From contig JAHRHA010000007.1 in the NCBI GenBank assembly GCA_020027875.1, forward strand, positions 1 through 64,000: a stretch of 64,000 nucleotides of DNA, given 5' to 3'. Both the position numbers and the translations under genes were made by a program. The DNA comes from Micromonosporaceae bacterium (GTDB lineage: Bacteria; Actinomycetota; Actinomycetes; Mycobacteriales; Micromonosporaceae). This document shows positions 1 to 8,603 of the stretch, in pieces. Each line of letters starts with the position of its first letter. The first letter of the stretch is position 1. The notes under the pieces were generated by a model. The model did no database searches, was not told the origin of the DNA, and worked only from the letters and a program-made list of their open reading frames with translations.

Positions 1-122
1 GTGGGGACGGGGTCGAACACTGACCCGTAGCTACGTCTTCGACATACGCCGAACCTCCTCGACGAGCTCACTCACCACGTGCGACCTCGTGTCGCAAGAC
101 CCGCTGCACCTATCGGCCCGAG

Positions 123-587
123 GTGGTTTCCGCGCTTCTGCGCCGGGTGCCGCTGCGCCTGCCCGCGACCGGGTTTGGGTTCCGCGGTTCGGGTATCTCC
201 TACCAGACGGCGAGCGCTGCACCCCTGGCCGGATTTCGTGGCGACGACCTGGTCACGATCAGGTCGATCGCCGATGAACCCGACTTCCATCACACGGACG
301 GGTCGGCGCGTTCGCCCGGAGATTCGCTGTCGGTGAGCCTCGACGAGGGCGATTGGGTGGCGTACGAGGTCAACCTCGCGGCGCCCACCCGGTTGACCGT
401 GCGGGTCGGCCTGGCCGAGTCCGCCGCCGTCGCCATCGACGTGGACGACGAAGAACTCGCTGTCGGCGACAACGTTGTCGTCGCCACCACTGCGCGAGTG
501 GTTCGCGCCGGGCGGCATGCCGTCCGCGTGACCAGCCGCTCTCTGCGGGCGGTCTTCGACTGGCTCGAGGTGACTCCTATCAGCTGA
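123..587 (+). CDS. C-terminal carbohydrate-binding-like beta domain, probably 5'-truncated gene
   Basis: The frame is open from position 24 with no convincing start; the first GTG is at 123. From about residue 20 the protein reads like a beta-sandwich module of the CBM6/CBM35 kind that often ends secreted glycosidases: a stretch with SLDEGDWVAYEVNLAAP, then a strand pair VAIDVDDEELAVGD, and a closing FDWLEVTPIS. The first 40 residues are Arg/Pro-rich and do not look like protein, so either the gene begins left of the window in another frame or this is a decayed remnant. It converges on the acyl-CoA synthetase and overlaps its 3' end by 8 bp. The family assignment is inference from shape and hydrophobic pattern only. 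Confidence 0.45.
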   Translation: MVSALLRRVPLRLPATGFGFRGSGISYQTASAAPLAGFRGDDLVTIRSIADEPDFHHTDGSARSPGDSLSVSLDEGDWVAYEVNLAAPTRLTVRVGLAESAAVAIDVDDEELAVGDNVVVATTARVVRAGRHAVRVTSRSLRAVFDWLEVTPIS

Positions 588-2643
588 CCTTGCCTTGGCG
601 GATCACCGCATCTACCACCATCACGCCGTCCAAGCGGGCGAAGACCGGGTTGAGTTCGACCAAATCGAGATCGTCGGCAAACGCGACATCGGCCACCCGG
701 ACCGCCAGATCGCATAGGGCGGCGACATCGACTGCGGCCTTTCCGCGACCGCCGTGGAGCAGCGGGGCGCCGCGCAGTCGATGTAGTCGATCGCGCACCG
801 TCGCGTGGTCCACCGGCAGTGGGATCAGCACCGCATCGTCGAGGAGCTCCACCCACATTCCGCCAAGCGCCAGTACGAGCACCGGCACCAGGCCGTCCCG
901 GCGAACCGCGACCATGAGCTCCACCCCGGCGGCGGCCATCGCCTCGATCAGCACCGGGGTATCCCGATGCCCGGGCAGTGCGCGCAACGCGGCGACCGCG
1001 CTGCGTACGGCATCGGCGCCCCAGACGTCCAGCAGAACCGCGCCGAGTTCGGTCTTGTGTTGCAGGCCCGCGCTGCTCAGCTTGACCGCCACAGGACCGC
1101 CGACCTGCTGGACCGCGAGCGCCGCGTCCTCTGGCCCGCCAACCACCCGCCCGGACGGCACAGGGATCGCCGCGGACCGCAGTAGCGCCTTGGCCTCGTG
1201 CTCGGCCAGCCAGGCGCCCGGCGTGACGCGTCGCTCCGCCGTTGCCGCGATCGCCCGCAGCCGTTCAGCGTCGCCGGCCGGGTTGAGCAAGGCGGCCGCG
1301 CAGAGCATGCCTTCGCTCAGACCCGCGACCGGGATGAGCCCGGCGTCTACGAGCGCCTCCGCCGTCGCCTCCGGCATCAGCTCCGGAAGCGTCGATGCCA
1401 CCAGCACCGGTTTGTCCAGCTTAGCCGCGCCGGCGATGATGCCGGCCAGCGCCCCGTCCCAGCTCACCGCGGCGTCTGTGCCGAGATCCTCCGGCCGGTC
1501 GTAGTAGACCAGCACTGGTCCGACGGCCTCGTCGCGGCCGGCGAGGGCGACCAGCCGGGTCGTCGGCTCCACCTCGCCGAAGATCAACGCGGTGTAGTCC
1601 AACGGGTTCACGGGTGAGGCGGACGGCGGCAGCACGTCGGCGAGTGCGGCGACGGTCTCAGGGCCGAAGGCCGGCAGCGCGACTCCCAGCCGGACGGCCT
1701 CGTCGGCGCCTGTGGCGGCGTCCCCGCCGGAGCAGGTCACGATCGCCACGCCGGTCCCCGGCATGCGCCGGCCGTATGCCACCGTCTTGGCTAGTTCGAG
1801 CAGCTCATGCGGGTTGCGCGCCCACGCCGCGCCAGCGTCCTCGACTAGGGCGCGGAGCACCCGCGCGTCGCCGGCCACGGAGCCGGTGTGCGCCGCAGCC
1901 GCCGACGCGCCGAGCTCGCTGGATCCGGCCTTGAGGGCGACCACGCCGATGTCGTGCTCGGCGCAGACGGCCAGCGCCTCCGCCAACTTCGCCCCGTCGC
2001 CCTCGGCCTCCAGGTAGAGCGCCACCGCCCGTACCTCGTCCATGGCGGCGATGGCGGCGAGGTAGTCGGCGGCATCGAGCACTGCCTGGTTGCCACAGGA
2101 GACGACGGTGTGCAGTCGCAGCGCCCGGCGGCTGCCCAGCGCGTTGACCGCGACGTTTCCGCTCTGCGACACCAGGGCGATCGGCCCGGGCCGGCGCAGT
2201 GTGCAGGAGTCGCCCCACATCGGCGCTCGGTTGTGGACGGAGACAATGCCGTTGCCGTTAGGGCCGCATAGCGGCAGATTGTGGGCGAGCGCCGCCGCGC
2301 GTACCTGTTCCTGCAGCGCGACTCCGGACTGGGTCTCGGCGAAGCCGGCCGCGAACACGACCGCCCCGCCGCAGCCAAGCTCACCGGCCTCGGCGATCAG
2401 GCCGGGCACCGTCGCGGCGGGTGTGGCGATGATGACCGCGTCGGGCGCGAGCGGAAGGTCGGCCAGGCGCGGTACGCACGCAACGCCGTGGACCTGCTCG
2501 GCCGTGGGGTGGACGCCGAAGACCGGGCCGGCGAAGCCGTTCTCTACCAAGTTCGCCACGGCCTGGTTGCCGTAGCTGCCCGGGCGGGTCGACGCCCCGA
2601 CGACCGCGATCGATTCGGGGGCGAGAAGTCGATTGAGATCCAC
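580..2643 (-). CDS. acyl-CoA synthetase (ADP-forming), fused alpha and beta domains
   Basis: 687 residues, the usual length for single-chain NDP-forming acetate/acyl-CoA ligases. The N-terminus is a CoA-binding Rossmann domain (SIAVVGASTRPGSYGN, residues 11-26). A succinyl-CoA-synthetase-like domain follows and carries the expected phospho-histidine region AAAAHTGSVAG (His252). The C-terminal 200 residues form an ATP-grasp domain (VKLSSAGLQHKTELG). Such enzymes interconvert an acyl-CoA and an acid with ADP phosphorylation, or activate acids. It lies 6 bp downstream of the ABC ATPase on the same strand, so the two are probably cotranscribed. Next to two acyl-CoA dehydrogenases, a role in activating or releasing the acid intermediate of a catabolic pathway is likely. 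The substrate cannot be read from the sequence. Confidence 0.9.
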   Translation of the reverse strand: MDLNRLLAPESIAVVGASTRPGSYGNQAVANLVENGFAGPVFGVHPTAEQVHGVACVPRLADLPLAPDAVIIATPAATVPGLIAEAGELGCGGAVVFAAGFAETQSGVALQEQVRAAALAHNLPLCGPNGNGIVSVHNRAPMWGDSCTLRRPGPIALVSQSGNVAVNALGSRRALRLHTVVSCGNQAVLDAADYLAAIAAMDEVRAVALYLEAEGDGAKLAEALAVCAEHDIGVVALKAGSSELGASAAAAHTGSVAGDARVLRALVEDAGAAWARNPHELLELAKTVAYGRRMPGTGVAIVTCSGGDAATGADEAVRLGVALPAFGPETVAALADVLPPSASPVNPLDYTALIFGEVEPTTRLVALAGRDEAVGPVLVYYDRPEDLGTDAAVSWDGALAGIIAGAAKLDKPVLVASTLPELMPEATAEALVDAGLIPVAGLSEGMLCAAALLNPAGDAERLRAIAATAERRVTPGAWLAEHEAKALLRSAAIPVPSGRVVGGPEDAALAVQQVGGPVAVKLSSAGLQHKTELGAVLLDVWGADAVRSAVAALRALPGHRDTPVLIEAMAAAGVELMVAVRRDGLVPVLVLALGGMWVELLDDAVLIPLPVDHATVRDRLHRLRGAPLLHGGRGKAAVDVAALCDLAVRVADVAFADDLDLVELNPVFARLDGVMVVDAVIRQGKVS

Positions 2644-2649
2644 GGCCGG

Positions 2650-3771
2650 CTACAGACTCCGTTCGAGCAGGCGTAGCGAATCAACGGGAAGCGTGAGCGT
2701 GACCGGTACGCCCGTGCGTAGATCGTCCCGGTCGGAGTCGTTGACGACCAACGCCTGCACCGCCGGCCCGTGCGGCAGGCGCACCAGCACCTGGGTCGTC
2801 GCGCCCACATAGACGAGGTTGTCGACGATGGCCGGCACGGTATTGGCACCGTTCGCACCGGCCGCCGCCAGGCGCACCCGCTCGGGGCGGATCACGACGC
2901 GGCCCGGCCCCGATTCGGGCGCGAAGGAGCCGGGTCCCGCACAGGTGGCCGTCAATGGGAACTCGCCCAGCCGGACCTGCGCCCGCTCGCTGCCGTCCTG
3001 CGCGAGGCAGGTGACGTCGAGCAGGTTCGCCAGACCCAGGAAGTCGGCGACGAACTCGGTTCTCGGCGCCTCGTAGACATCCTTCGGGCGACCACACTGC
3101 ACGATCTGACCGCGGTCCATGACGGCGAGGCGGTCGGACATCTCGAGCGCCTCTTCCTGATCGTGAGTGACGAAGACGAAGGTGGTGCCGACCTTTCGCT
3201 GCAACTCGATGAGCTCGGTACGCAGCGTCTTGCGCAGCTTGGCGTCGAGCGCGCCCAGGGGTTCGTCGAGCAGCAGGACGGCCGGCTCACACACGAGAGC
3301 CCGGGCCAGCGCCACCCGCTGTTGCTCACCGCCGGAGAGCTGATCCGGCCTCCGCTCTGCCAGCCGGGTGAGCCGCACCAACTCCAGAGCGTTGGCCACG
3401 CGGGTTTGGCGGTCAGCCTTGTCGAGGCCGCGGCGCCAGCGCAGCCCGTACCCGACGTTCTCCGTCACCGACAGGTGCGGGAACAACGCGTAGCTCTGGA
3501 ACACCGTGTTGATCGGACGCCGATGCGCGGGGGTGCCGACCAGATCCACACCGTCGAGAAGGACCCGGCCGCTGGTGGGCGCGTCGAAGCCGCCGATCAT
3601 CCGCAGCGTCGTTGTCTTGCCGCAGCCAGAGGGTCCCAACAACGAGAAGAACTCTCCGGGCTCCACCCGCAGGTCGATCCCGTCCACGGCCACGGCGTCG
3701 CCATGAACCTTGCGTAGGCCCACGAGGTCGATCCCGCCGCCGCCGGCGCGGCGCGCGCTGTCGCCGGTCAT
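2650..3771 (-). CDS. PotA-like ABC transporter ATP-binding protein
   Basis: 373 residues when started at the ATG at 3771. A longer frame extends upstream to 4008 but runs through the divergent promoter and the tetR start. Walker A GPSGCGKTT is at residues 46-54, signature LSGGEQQR and Walker B VLLLDEP follow, and a C-terminal TOBE_2-type domain (about residues 270-373) is typical of spermidine/putrescine, iron and thiamine importers. The matching permeases and binding protein are on the same strand at 7743-10795, so the transporter is encoded in two transcription units of the same cluster. It is divergent from tetR, with an operator-like site at 3814-3833 between them. Confidence 0.92.
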   Translation of the reverse strand: MTGDSARRAGGGGIDLVGLRKVHGDAVAVDGIDLRVEPGEFFSLLGPSGCGKTTTLRMIGGFDAPTSGRVLLDGVDLVGTPAHRRPINTVFQSYALFPHLSVTENVGYGLRWRRGLDKADRQTRVANALELVRLTRLAERRPDQLSGGEQQRVALARALVCEPAVLLLDEPLGALDAKLRKTLRTELIELQRKVGTTFVFVTHDQEEALEMSDRLAVMDRGQIVQCGRPKDVYEAPRTEFVADFLGLANLLDVTCLAQDGSERAQVRLGEFPLTATCAGPGSFAPESGPGRVVIRPERVRLAAAGANGANTVPAIVDNLVYVGATTQVLVRLPHGPAVQALVVNDSDRDDLRTGVPVTLTLPVDSLRLLERSL

Positions 3772-3813
3772 GGCCGGCAGTCTAGGCACGGTTGGGCGCA
3801 CGCGGAAGACTCC

Positions 3814-3833
3814 TGACTGAACAGCCAGTAAGT
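3814..3833. promoter_or_regulatory. candidate TetR operator, site 1
   Basis: TGACTG-N6-CAGT-N-AGT, the pattern shared with sites at 4533-4552 and 10812-10831. It lies 43 bp upstream of the ABC ATPase start and 33 bp upstream of tetR, the expected place for autoregulation. It is the least symmetric of the three copies. Confidence 0.55.
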
Positions 3834-3865
3834 GGACGAGCATGTCGAAGCGGTAATCTGTTGCG

Positions 3866-4501
3866 GTGTTGAGAAACGAGAGCGGCCCCAGCAGCCGCGC
3901 CAACCACGCCGACCGGCGCCGCGCCGAGCTACTGGAGTCGGCCCGGCGGGTCGTGCTCGAGCGTGGCATCGCCAGCACCCGGGTGGCGGACGTCGCCAAG
4001 GCGACCAACGTCAGCGGCGGGCTGATCCACTACCACTTCGCCACCAAGGACGAGCTCATGGCGGAGATGCTGCGAGCCGCGAGCGTAGACGAGAGGCGAC
4101 AGCTGGACGAGATCGTGGCCGGCCCGGGCACCGCCGTCGACCGACTGGACCGGGCGGTGCGCCACTACATTCCCCGCACGAGGGCAGACCAGAGCTGGAT
4201 CCTGTGGATCGAATCGTGGGCGGCGGGGCTGCGCGCACCCGCCCTGCGTGCCATCCTCGCCGAACTGGAAGACGCATGGATCGGCGCCCTAGAGCGATTG
4301 ATTCGCGACGGTGTCGCCTCGGGCGAGTTCACCTGCGATGATCCGGCCGGTGCGGCCGAGCGGCTCGACGCCCAGCTCGACGGTCTTATGGTGCGGTGCA
4401 CGGTGCACCCCGAGGCCATGACTCGCAAGCGCCTACTCGAGCACGCACGGATCGCCGCGGCGCGCGAGGTCGGGGTAGACCGGAGCGCACTGCCCCGCTG
4501 A
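3866..4501 (+). CDS. TetR/AcrR family transcriptional regulator
   Basis: 211 residues. The N-terminal helix-turn-helix is clear: ILL-type helix RRAELLESARRVVLERG, then TRVADVAKATNVSGGLIHYH with FATKDEL, close to the BetI-like branch of the family. The C-terminal ligand domain has the Trp-rich pattern WILWIESWAAGLR. TetR proteins repress until a small ligand or acyl-CoA binds. The gene is divergent from the ABC ATPase and upstream of the acyl-CoA dehydrogenases. The repeated operator motif next to it, before 4584 and between 10795 and 10840 suggests that it controls the whole cluster. The ligand is unknown. A GTG at 3866 is the chosen start because the helix-turn-helix begins about 25 residues in. 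Confidence 0.93.
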   Translation: MLRNESGPSSRANHADRRRAELLESARRVVLERGIASTRVADVAKATNVSGGLIHYHFATKDELMAEMLRAASVDERRQLDEIVAGPGTAVDRLDRAVRHYIPRTRADQSWILWIESWAAGLRAPALRAILAELEDAWIGALERLIRDGVASGEFTCDDPAGAAERLDAQLDGLMVRCTVHPEAMTRKRLLEHARIAAAREVGVDRSALPR

Positions 4502-4531
4502 CCCGGCCTTGACATGCTGCCGGCCGGCCGA

Positions 4532-4555
4532 TTGACTGGGTGATCAGTCAGTCAA
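4532..4555. promoter_or_regulatory. candidate TetR operator, site 2
   Basis: Perfect inverted repeat TTGACTG-N10-CAGTCAA, with the inner palindrome CTGATCAG broken by two bases. It is 28 bp upstream of the first acyl-CoA dehydrogenase. It shares TGACTG-N6-CAGT-N-AGT with the other two sites and is the most symmetric copy. Confidence 0.65.
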
Positions 4556-4583
4556 CATCCCAGATTGCGCGGGAGCCGTCGCG

Positions 4584-5750
4584 ATGGCGTCATTGGTGCA
4601 ACTCTCCGCCGACCAGTTGGAGCTGCAGGAACGGGCCCGACGGTTCGTCGATGAAGTGCTGATTCCGCACGAGGTGGCCGCCGAGCGGGCCGGCGGCCGA
4701 CTGCCGGCCGACGTCGTCAACACGATAACCAAGGCGGCGATCGAGGCGAGCCTCAATGGCGGCCGCCACGGCGTCGAGCATGGTGGGCAGGGTTGGTCGA
4801 CGCTGGACTACGTGGTGGTGCACGAGCAACTGGGTCGTAACACGAACGGGTTGTGGTGGTGGATTCCTGACGCATATAACGTGCTCTCGGCCGGCACGCC
4901 CGACCAGATCGAGCGCTATCTCGTGCCGGCGCTGCGCGGGGACGCCTGGCTGTCATACGCCGTGACGGAGGAGCACGCCGGCTCCGATCCGTCCGGGATC
5001 CGCACCACGGCGCGCGCCGACGGCGACGATTGGGTGATTGACGGCGAGAAGTGGTTCGTGACCAGCGGCGACGTCGCCGCCGCCCACATCGTGGTGGCCC
5101 TGGCGGAGGGCCACGGACCCACGCTGTTCATTGTGGACTCCGACGCGCCCGGAGTGGAGGCGGTGGACGACCCGCCGTTCACGCACACGTTCCCGCACGG
5201 CCACCCTACGGTCCGGTTCACCGGTGTCCGGGTCGGTTCGTCGGCCATCCTTGGTGGTCTCGGGGAAGCCGATGCGCTGCAGCAGGCCTGGTTTATGGAG
5301 GAGCGCCTCGGCATCGCCGTGCACTGCGTCGCGGCGATGGGTCGCCTGCTGGAGGAGGCTCTGGCCTGGGCCTCCACACGCGAGCAGGGCGGCGGCCGAA
5401 TCCTGGACCACCAGGGGGTCTCCTTCCCGCTGGCCGACTCGGCGGCCGATGCGGCCGCGGCCCGCCTGCTCGTCTACGAGGTGGCCGCGCTCGCCGACTC
5501 CGGAGCCGACCGCAAGATCGTGCACGCGAAGGCATCCCTGGCGAAGCTCTTCGCCAGCGAGGCTGCGTACCGCTGCGCCGACCGCGTGGTCCAGGTCTTC
5601 GGCGGGCGAGGCTATGTCCGCACGTATGCGGCCGAGCGGTTCCTCCGGGAGCTGCGGGTGGACCGGATCTGGGAGGGGACGAGCGAAATCCAGCGGCTCA
5701 TCGTCACCCGGTCACTGGAGCGGCGTGGCGTGCGCGCCGTGATCGCCTGA
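4584..5750 (+). CDS. acyl-CoA dehydrogenase
   Basis: 388 residues, full length for the family. The N-terminal helical domain is followed by the FAD/substrate region YAVTEEHAGSDPSGIRT and GEKWFVTSG. The C-terminus carries LRVDRIWEGTSEIQRL, whose Glu in WEGTSE is at the usual catalytic-base position of short/medium-chain enzymes. It oxidises an acyl-CoA to the enoyl-CoA, passing electrons to ETF. The next gene is a paralogue starting 14 bp downstream, so the two form an operon. An operator-like palindrome precedes this gene. Some members of this branch act on carnitine- or betaine-like CoA thioesters, but nothing here fixes the substrate. Confidence 0.93.
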   Translation: MASLVQLSADQLELQERARRFVDEVLIPHEVAAERAGGRLPADVVNTITKAAIEASLNGGRHGVEHGGQGWSTLDYVVVHEQLGRNTNGLWWWIPDAYNVLSAGTPDQIERYLVPALRGDAWLSYAVTEEHAGSDPSGIRTTARADGDDWVIDGEKWFVTSGDVAAAHIVVALAEGHGPTLFIVDSDAPGVEAVDDPPFTHTFPHGHPTVRFTGVRVGSSAILGGLGEADALQQAWFMEERLGIAVHCVAAMGRLLEEALAWASTREQGGGRILDHQGVSFPLADSAADAAAARLLVYEVAALADSGADRKIVHAKASLAKLFASEAAYRCADRVVQVFGGRGYVRTYAAERFLRELRVDRIWEGTSEIQRLIVTRSLERRGVRAVIA

Positions 5751-5764
5751 GAGGGGAACCACAC

Positions 5765-6934
5765 GTGGATTTCGCCTACCCGCCGCAGCTGGCCGAGCTG
5801 CAGGACCGCGCCCGCCAGCTGGCCGACCTGATCAGCACCTACGAGGACCGGTGCGAGGAGGGCAACGGTCTGTCACAGGCCGACCTGGCGACAATCGCAG
5901 ACGCGGTACGCGACGCGCGGCTGGCCGCCATCAACATGCCGACGGAGTGGGGCGGCCAGGGGCTGAGCATTCTCGAGCAGGTCGTTGTGCAGGAGCAGTT
6001 GGGCCGGCTGACGAACGCGTTGTGGGACACGGTCTGGCGCCCTGCCAACGCGCTGCGCGCCTGCGACGACAAGCAGCGTGACCGCTATCTGGTGCCGTGC
6101 ATCCAGGGGACCCGGCGGGATTGCTTCGCGGTCACAGAGGAGGGAGCTGGCAGCGATCCGATGTCGATCCGCACGACCGCTACACGCAACGCAACCGGCG
6201 ATGGTTGGGTCATCGATGGCGAGAAGTGGTTCGTCACGGTGGGAGACAGCGCCGACTTCCTGATCACATTGGCGATCGCCGACGGCCGGCCGACTTTGTT
6301 CCTCATCGACAAGTACTCCCCCGGTGTGCGCGTCAAGCGCATCCCCCGGTACATGCACACGTTCGTCTACGAGCACCCCGAGTTTGTGTTTGAGGGGGTC
6401 GAGGTCGGCGACGAGCAGGTGCTCGGCGGTGTGGGGAACGGGTACGAGCTGACCCGCGACTGGTTCGTCGAGGAGCGCCTGATGATCGGCGCCCGCACGA
6501 TCGGCGCCGCCGAGCGTGCGCTGGAACTTGCTGTTGAATGGGCCAATAGTCGAGTGCAGTTCGGCTCACCCATTGCCGGTTACCAGCTCATCCAGGGCAT
6601 GCTCGCCGACTGCGCTGTTGACATCGCCACCAATCGCGCGCTGGTGCACCAGGTCGCCTGGGAGGCTGACCATGGCCTGGATCGCAAGACGTTGCACGGC
6701 AAGGCGGCTCTGGTCAAACTGGCGGCTTCCGAGGCGTCAGGCAGGGTTATCGACCGCTGCGTGCAGATCTTCGGCGGGCGCGGTTACATGCGGGACTATC
6801 CGGTGGAGCGGCTCTATCGGGAGCTGCGCGTCGACCGCATCTGGGAGGGGACCAGCGAGGTCCAGCGCCTCACCATCGCCAACGAGATGATCAAGCGCGG
6901 CACGGCCGGCCTGCTCCACATGCCGCGCGCCTAG
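5765..6934 (+). CDS. acyl-CoA dehydrogenase, paralogue of the preceding gene
   Basis: 389 residues from a GTG at 5765, preceded by GAGAGGGGAACC. A much longer frame runs back into the upstream gene and is rejected because the similarity to the neighbour begins at FAYPPQLAELQDRARQL. Shared landmarks are FAVTEEGAGSDPMSIRT, DGEKWFVTVGD and the C-terminal ELRVDRIWEGTSEVQRL with the catalytic-type Glu. Two adjacent paralogues may act on successive intermediates or form a hetero-oligomer; this is inference. The intergenic distance of 14 bp supports cotranscription. Confidence 0.93.
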   Translation: MDFAYPPQLAELQDRARQLADLISTYEDRCEEGNGLSQADLATIADAVRDARLAAINMPTEWGGQGLSILEQVVVQEQLGRLTNALWDTVWRPANALRACDDKQRDRYLVPCIQGTRRDCFAVTEEGAGSDPMSIRTTATRNATGDGWVIDGEKWFVTVGDSADFLITLAIADGRPTLFLIDKYSPGVRVKRIPRYMHTFVYEHPEFVFEGVEVGDEQVLGGVGNGYELTRDWFVEERLMIGARTIGAAERALELAVEWANSRVQFGSPIAGYQLIQGMLADCAVDIATNRALVHQVAWEADHGLDRKTLHGKAALVKLAASEASGRVIDRCVQIFGGRGYMRDYPVERLYRELRVDRIWEGTSEVQRLTIANEMIKRGTAGLLHMPRA

Positions 6935-7015
6935 AACCTCTAATCACGCGCCGTTGGCCAGCCGACTGCCGAACTATGTTCCGGTCCGCTTGGTCGCGGA
7001 CGGTATTCTCGGACC

Positions 7016-7555
7016 GTGAAGCTTGAGCTGGAGCTGCCGGACACGATGCCGCTGACAGCGGACGATTTCGAGCGGCTGCCTCACGTTGAGGGCTTCCGGT
7101 TGGAGTTGTGGGAAGGAAACCTGATCGTGGCGGCAGCCGCACAGCGAGCGTGGCACTCAGAGATGGCCTTCCGACTCAGCACTCTCTTCCGGCGACAAGG
7201 CCTGCGCACCGCCATGGAGGTTGGTGTCGTAGTTGGTAGGAGAGGCGTGCCGGCGCCTGATGTCACGGTCTTCCGTGACGGCGTCGAGGTGGACCTGGAC
7301 CGGTCCCAGTTCCCGGCGGAAGATGTGTTCCGTGTAGTTGAGATCGTTTCCCCGGACTCGAGGGATCGCGACCGGGTAGACAAACCGGTCACCTACGCCC
7401 GCGCTGGCATTCCCGAGTACTGGATCGTGGAGCAGGCAAGCGACTCGTTCGAAGCAGTCGTCCACGAGTACAGGCTGACTCCTACCGCAGACGGTGACGT
7501 GTATACGCTCGTCCGCACGGTGAATCTGTCCGCCCTCGAGGACGGTACCTCCTGA
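7016..7555 (+). CDS. Uma2 family protein (DUF820), PD-(D/E)XK-like nuclease fold
   Basis: 179 residues from a GTG at 7016. The Uma2 pattern is clear: an N-terminal MTADDFERLP-like opening (LTADDFERLPHVEGFRLELW), the strand RGVPAPDVTVFRDG and the FRVVEIVSPDSRDRDRVDK segment with the D-x(n)-E-x-V-S core of the restriction-endonuclease-like fold, then YARAGIPEYWIVE. These proteins are abundant in actinobacteria and cyanobacteria, and their cellular role is largely unknown. It stands alone between the dehydrogenases and the convergent transporter genes. Confidence 0.88.
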   Translation: MKLELELPDTMPLTADDFERLPHVEGFRLELWEGNLIVAAAAQRAWHSEMAFRLSTLFRRQGLRTAMEVGVVVGRRGVPAPDVTVFRDGVEVDLDRSQFPAEDVFRVVEIVSPDSRDRDRVDKPVTYARAGIPEYWIVEQASDSFEAVVHEYRLTPTADGDVYTLVRTVNLSALEDGTS

Positions 7556-7585
7556 CATCCCGAGCTGCTGTGCCGGGCGGACATT

Positions 7586-7665
7586 CAAGATCAGCGTGAT
7601 CATGAGCTGGCCGTCGTGAAAAGGCGCCGATCATGACCTCCAGGTCATGATCGGCGGGATCTTGG
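7586..7665. repeat. 80-bp palindromic intergenic repeat, copy A
   Basis: Outer arms CAAGATC/GATCTTG enclose a perfect 12-bp palindrome arm pair, CGATCATGACCT-CC-AGGTCATGATCG. The same element lies at 58116-58195 (72 of 80 bases identical by hand alignment), and a diverged copy is at 43648-43751. It sits between convergent genes. Confidence 0.85.
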
Positions 7666-7742
7666 TGTCGGCCAGCCGGCGCAAGCCGATCGCCGCCTCG
7701 AACGCTGTCGCGAAGCGACCGTCCGCCGTGCCGCCGCAGTCT

Positions 7743-8603
7743 TCAGACATCGATAGACGCCATCTCCCTGAGCGCGGATCCTCCGGCCCTATCGGTACCG
7801 GCGGCGACCCCACGTCGACGGCGCAGCACCGCCCACGCGAGCACCAAAGCCAGCGCCGACCCCAGCAGCAACAGGGTGGCGAGCGCGTTTAGCGCCGGCG
7901 ACGGCGCGGTGCGCACAGCGCTGTAAAGCTTGATCGGCACGGTCACAGACGATGCGTCCGTCGACAGGAAAGCGCTGATGACGAAGTCGTCCATGGATGA
8001 GGCGAACACGATCAGCGCACCCGCGAGCACGGCCGGGGTCAGCAACGGGAGCAGCACCGTGCGCAGCGCCTGCATCGGCGTGGCACCCAGGTCGCGCGCG
8101 GCAGCCTCGTACTCCGCACCGATCGAGTGCAGGCGGGACCGGACGATGATCACGACGTACGAGACGGAGAACGTGACATGGCCGAGCAGCTGGGCCGTCC
8201 GGCCGAGCGGGATGAGCGTATAGAGGTTGGTGAACACGAGATACAGGGCGCTACCCATGACGATCTCTGGTGTCGCGAGCGGTAGCAACATCAGCCCGTT
8301 CGCCGCGCGGCTGGTCCGGCCACGCCAGCGGGTAAGGCCGAGAGCGAGCGCCACCCCGAGCGGCGTCGCCACCAACGTGGTGAGCAGCGCGAGCTGGAGA
8401 GTGTTCGATAGGGCCAGGCGCAAGCTCGGGTCGGACACGACGGACCCCGAATCACCCCAGTACCACCGGAATGAGAAGCCCTGCCACGTGCTGCGGGACC
8501 GGCCATCGTTGAACGAGAACTGGATCGCGATGAGCACCGGTACCAGCGACCACACGATGTAGAGCCACGTCAGTGCCGCGAGGAAGAGCGGGCGGCGAGT
8601 CAC
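7743..8603 (-). CDS. PotC-like ABC transporter permease
   Basis: 286 residues with about six membrane segments and the permease EAA-loop region EAAARDLGATPMQALRTVLLPLL. The N-terminus PLFLAALTWLYIVWSLVPVLI is the first membrane helix. The C-terminus ends in a short basic and Ala-rich tail. This is the second permease of a polyamine/opine-type importer. Its start overlaps the end of the upstream permease by 4 bp, so translation is coupled. The operon runs binding protein, PotB, PotC. The ATPase is encoded separately at 2650-3771. Confidence 0.92.
   Translation of the reverse strand: MTRRPLFLAALTWLYIVWSLVPVLIAIQFSFNDGRSRSTWQGFSFRWYWGDSGSVVSDPSLRLALSNTLQLALLTTLVATPLGVALALGLTRWRGRTSRAANGLMLLPLATPEIVMGSALYLVFTNLYTLIPLGRTAQLLGHVTFSVSYVVIIVRSRLHSIGAEYEAAARDLGATPMQALRTVLLPLLTPAVLAGALIVFASSMDDFVISAFLSTDASSVTVPIKLYSAVRTAPSPALNALATLLLLGSALALVLAWAVLRRRRGVAAGTDRAGGSALREMASIDV

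Noticed and set aside
353-1504. 383-residue open frame opposite the acyl-CoA synthetase
   Set aside because: Arg/Ser/Thr-rich shadow of a high-GC gene; the opposite strand has a clear full-length enzyme.
7016-7555. Uma2 gene as part of a defence system
   Set aside because: No neighbouring defence genes; the family is common and alone here.
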